Shown here: positions 61,047-64,000 of the stretch, in pieces
Numbering within the stretch: position 1 is the first letter of the stretch
Layout: each line of letters starts with the position of its first letter
NCBI GenBank assembly: GCA_964017155.1
Contig: OZ024862.1
Span: forward strand, 37,673,675-37,737,674
Origin: Oasisia sp. SBJ-2009
Lineage: Eukaryota > Annelida > Polychaeta > Sabellida > Siboglinidae
Direction of reading: 5' to 3'
Length of the DNA: 64,000 nucleotides
Notes under the pieces: generated by a model
What the model saw: the letters and a program-made list of their open reading frames with translations, nothing else
Told to the model about the DNA's origin: nothing
The model's database searches: none
Position numbers and translations under genes: made by a program

Positions 61047-61445
61047 GAGAGACGGTGGTGGCCTGTGTGCACTCTGCAGTCTCCTCTAAGAGCACTAGAG
61101 ATGTTGTCTTGCAGCGGTGTCCATCGGCTGTGGTTGACTGCTAGCGGTCTTTGTCTCCGAAGCGAATAATTGCATGTCAATGTTGCATGCATCCCCCGCG
61201 TCTGATGTCACAACTGCAGCGGACAGAAGCAATTAGTTTATTGTGTGCTGGCCCGAGTCGCAGCAGACTCTCCTGGGCCATCGGGCCGGGCCGCAGCATT
61301 GGCCTCCCGGGCTAAGATGTCGGGCCGGCCGGGCCAATATGCCACAGCAATGTAGCAAGATCCGCCAGTTGCTGTCACTCGAGTGAGTAATCTGGGGCCG
61401 ACATGACGAATTCACGCTAACAGGCATGTCATGTGTCAACTGTCC
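61047..61445. other. GC-rich island after the minisatellite
   Basis: CpG- and GGCC-rich sequence containing AGCAATTAGTTTATTG. No domain in its frames. Possible regulatory DNA only by composition. Confidence 0.2.
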
Positions 61446-63120
61446 CTGAGACCTTATTTAAAGACACACTTCTCCTACTTTACTTTGATGCTTTATTAGT
61501 TTTCTATCAGTTTTATTTATTTTTCACACCATTTTATTGTTTTATTTTGTTCATTGTTTTCACAATTAAAACAAATTTCCATCCATCTTACTTTTTGTTA
61601 GTTTTTACTTTTTCATTTATCACTACACCTGTATTGGCAGTAATGTCCTTATAAAATAAGTTGTAACAGTATGTAGTTTGTATGTGCTTAATCAGTTTTC
61701 TACCAGTTTAATATAATTAATATATCATATAAAACATACCATTTTATTTTTGTTTGTTATGTAACATTTAAGGTTTTAACTGTTAGCCAGTGCCGTTTGT
61801 GTTTTGTTTATTTAACGTTGCCTTTTTCATTTGTCGCTATTTGTAAGAAAGTCTTAACAATTATTATAAAATAAAATAAATTGTTGGTAAACGGTAATTC
61901 ATTGTCTTTTCAGTGGCTGTGACTATTTTTATTTTATAAATAAATTATTTTATAGAACCATTAAGGTTTACAAGTAACACTGATGATGATTTCTTGGTGC
62001 TGTGCTCAGTGGTGATGGGTTTAAATGATGCAGTCATTATCCTGAGCATGTACATTGTAAATCACGTTCACCTTTGGACAGATGACATTATTCAAACAAG
62101 TGTAATTACTGAAATAGACAAATGGCTGTAGCTAAATCAGGATTACTTCACAAATTCGATCTCGAATAACCCTGAAAATCCACTGCCGAGCTGTGTAAAT
62201 AAAATTCTGTAATACTGTTTTCTGCTGTGTGTCTGTGTAATCATGATTAATTTGAATGTTCAATTATTTCAAGGACAAAGTCAGTCTTTCCATTGTCTGT
62301 TTCCTGACCGCATAATCATCTAGGTGTATATCTTGTTTGAATAAAACTATTCCATCTGCTTGCTTATTAAACTTGTTTTTATTCTAAATAAAACAGTATG
62401 TACCTAAAATGTACTAAAAATGTACTGGATATTTTGACAAGTACACGCAGGTGTCTCAAAATAATCTATATATTTGCTGCTAAAAGCCATTGGCCACCAA
62501 AATTGTCTAGCCAAATTATGCTTCCCAGTAATAATGATGGATGTCGAGTTGCTTGTAGAAAATCGGCAGTGAGTTTGACTAATACAAATGGGACCTCAAA
62601 AGAGAGTACAGGTCAGGTTGTCCAACTGGTGTTGAACTTGTCAATTAAGTGTAATTGTATTCAATTAAATGCAGCACGTTTGACACGGGCAATGAATTGT
62701 GTTGGCGTTATCAGACAGGATGTGCTAATAGGTCCCAGTGACTGCAACACCTGTAGCTTTGTGTGTGCACTCACCCTTGACCTGAGTCGTTGACGCGTGA
62801 CCGAGCACTGTCAGTCACAGGTTGTGGCAACATGCTGCACCTATTGTTGTCGAGTATCACACCTGTTGGCTAATGTCTACATGTGTTTTATGTTTGGCTC
62901 AAGGCGAGGCTTACAATAGACTCTGTGTACACAGTATTGACTTGGCAGCTCCTTGTAGCGGAACGAACGCTGCCATGGGCAGGCGCTCGATAGAGTGAAA
63001 GGGTGGTGTAGGTTTAATTAAATGAGATGCAGATTAGCATAAGGGGTAATAAGTGTGTAAAGAAATGTCTGCTGACTGTGTGTGAATATTTTAAAGCAAA
63101 ACATACACAGCTTTATGGTT
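61446..63120. other. No supported gene
   Basis: The 131-codon plus frame at 62398-62793 has no recognisable domain, no splice context and a neutral composition. I treat it as chance. Confidence 0.4.
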
Positions 63121-63135
63121 GTTCTTAACATACCA

Positions 63136-63137
<2 letters not shown>

Positions 63138-63169
<32 letters not shown>

Positions 63170-63208
63170 ATATAAATTATATATATATATATATATATGT
63201 GTGTGTAT
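63138..63208. repeat. (TA)n microsatellite
   Basis: TA tracts with short TTTA and AAAT interruptions, directly 5' of the SINE head. Confidence 0.95.
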
Positions 63209-63530
63209 ATACCAGTGGCTCAGGGGTAGAGCTTCGGACTCTCGACTAAGAGGACCCGGGTTCAAATCCTGTGCTTAGTTACGGTGTTAAAACGTTGAGC
63301 AAATTTGTTCACTCTACATTGCTCCAGTTCACTCAGCTGTATAAAATTGAGTACCTGGCTATAGGCAAGTGGTGGATATGTGTATGAGCAGTCTTCGTGC
63401 ATTAATTGTAGCATATGGCTGGATGCTTCCCAGAGAAGTTGAGATGGTGTTTGATTGAACAGGTCGTCAGGGTAGTGAAGTGAGGATTGGATACTGCGCT
63501 ATATAAAAACTTACCTTTACTTATCTTTAC
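63209..63530 (+). mobile_element. tRNA-derived SINE
   Basis: The head has a pol III A box (TGGCTCAGGGGTAGAGC) and B box (GGGTTCAAATCC) at tRNA spacing. The body contains TTGCTCCAGTTCACTCAGCT then GTATAAAATTGAGTACCTGGC, a core found in many invertebrate SINEs. The tail reads TTGGATACTGCGCTATATAAA, LINE-like. The head does not fold as a full tRNA because the T-stem pairs poorly, so it is not a tRNA gene. Confidence 0.8.
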
Positions 63531-64000
63531 GAATGAATCATGATGGCTGTGAGACACACACACTATAAACTTACAATAAAATTAAGTGCAATAAATAGAT
63601 TATGAAATTTATAAAAATTATAAACCGATAGGAGTCTAATGTATGGCCAGATGTAATTGAGCTCTACCTGGGTAAATTTATGGAAATTTTTGGAGTCTGT
63701 TGGATAATATTTAGACAGAGTTTCTTTGGCATATTTGCATTAAATGAGACAATGGTGTCAGTTTATTTCTATTACTCTGGTCTGCTCACCCCCCCCCATG
63801 CATTCACTTCCACTAGAGCTTGAAGCAGCATGTCTGAAGACATCGGTGATTACTTGATCGCCAACAAGATCGTGTCACCAGTCCTGCTTGTAGATGATTG
63901 TTAGCCAACATGCTCGAGAATCACTAACTCTTAATGAATATTTAATTACACCGACTCTAGTTTGCCTAGTGATTTGTCGGAGATGACAGTTTGCAAGGCT
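63531..64000. other. No recognised feature
   Basis: A 24-codon plus ORF (MSEDIGDYLIANKIVSPVLL, 63830-63904) is too short to call. Nothing else. Confidence 0.35.

Noticed and set aside
62398..62793. 131-codon plus frame
   Set aside because: No domain, no splice or promoter context, composition like the flanks.
63209..63285. Functional tRNA gene
   Set aside because: A and B boxes are fine, but the acceptor and T stems do not pair well and the SINE body follows directly.

Overview
The window is a piece of a repeat-rich nuclear genome from a bilaterian animal, most likely a marine invertebrate. The evidence is split genes with consensus splice sites, discoidin-like and CARD domains, hAT, Harbinger-like, Tc1-like and CR1/Rex-like elements, a tRNA-derived SINE and very many microsatellites. 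Nothing indicates bacterial organisation: there are no operons, and long stretches lack coding sequence. The phylum cannot be fixed from the sequence; lophotrochozoan or invertebrate deuterostome both fit.

Region 1-9.3 kb is a transposon graveyard. It holds a ~200-bp repeat rich in TGACCT half-sites with GATA and CCTT expansions, an RPA-like ORF, a 1.35-kb terminal-inverted-repeat element with TA flanks (2874-4219), a second element with a perfect 8-bp target duplication and a 22-bp palindromic minisatellite inside it (4607-5234), a gamma-glutamylcyclotransferase-like exon fragment, and a ~3-kb hAT transposon (5858-8852). The hAT transposase is on the minus strand, has three exons and is spoiled by one frameshift.

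Region 9.7-21.85 kb (minus strand) is the best host gene. It is a single-pass receptor whose exons join in phase: two tandem two-exon discoidin-like modules (21843-21572 + 18155-17999, then 15543-15278 + 14434-14275), a Ser/Thr-rich stalk (13478-13287), a transmembrane exon (11582-11498) and a cytoplasmic tail with duplicated tyrosine motifs (9968-9731). The modules arose by a segmental duplication that copied introns too. The introns hold a LINE remnant, two copies of a repeat-gene pseudogene family, a Harbinger-like fragment and large (CA)n, (TA)n and (CGCACG)n tracts. The N-terminal exon is not certain; one in-phase hydrophobic candidate lies at 25018-25070.

Region 26.86-29.93 kb (minus strand) encodes a CARD protein: a CARD exon (29929-29606) joined in phase to a large last exon (27675-26864) with a CCxCxC-plus-basic segment. 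A cell-surface receptor beside a CARD protein on the same strand suggests an innate-immune locus, but that link is inference.

Region 30-44 kb is mostly unannotatable, with an inverted-repeat element at 39780-40760 and one orphan membrane-spanning exon at 43584-43420. At 44.8-45.06 kb a CpG-rich stretch with CCAAT/CRE-like sites and a splice donor looks like the promoter and first exon of a plus-strand gene. Region 45-64 kb would then be its long first intron or intergenic DNA: a G-quadruplex-type run, a Tc1/mariner-like element stuffed with 46-49-bp tandem repeats (50635-52201), several GC-rich islands that may be regulatory, a 3.1-kb array of a 28-bp minisatellite (~112 copies) and a SINE near the right end.
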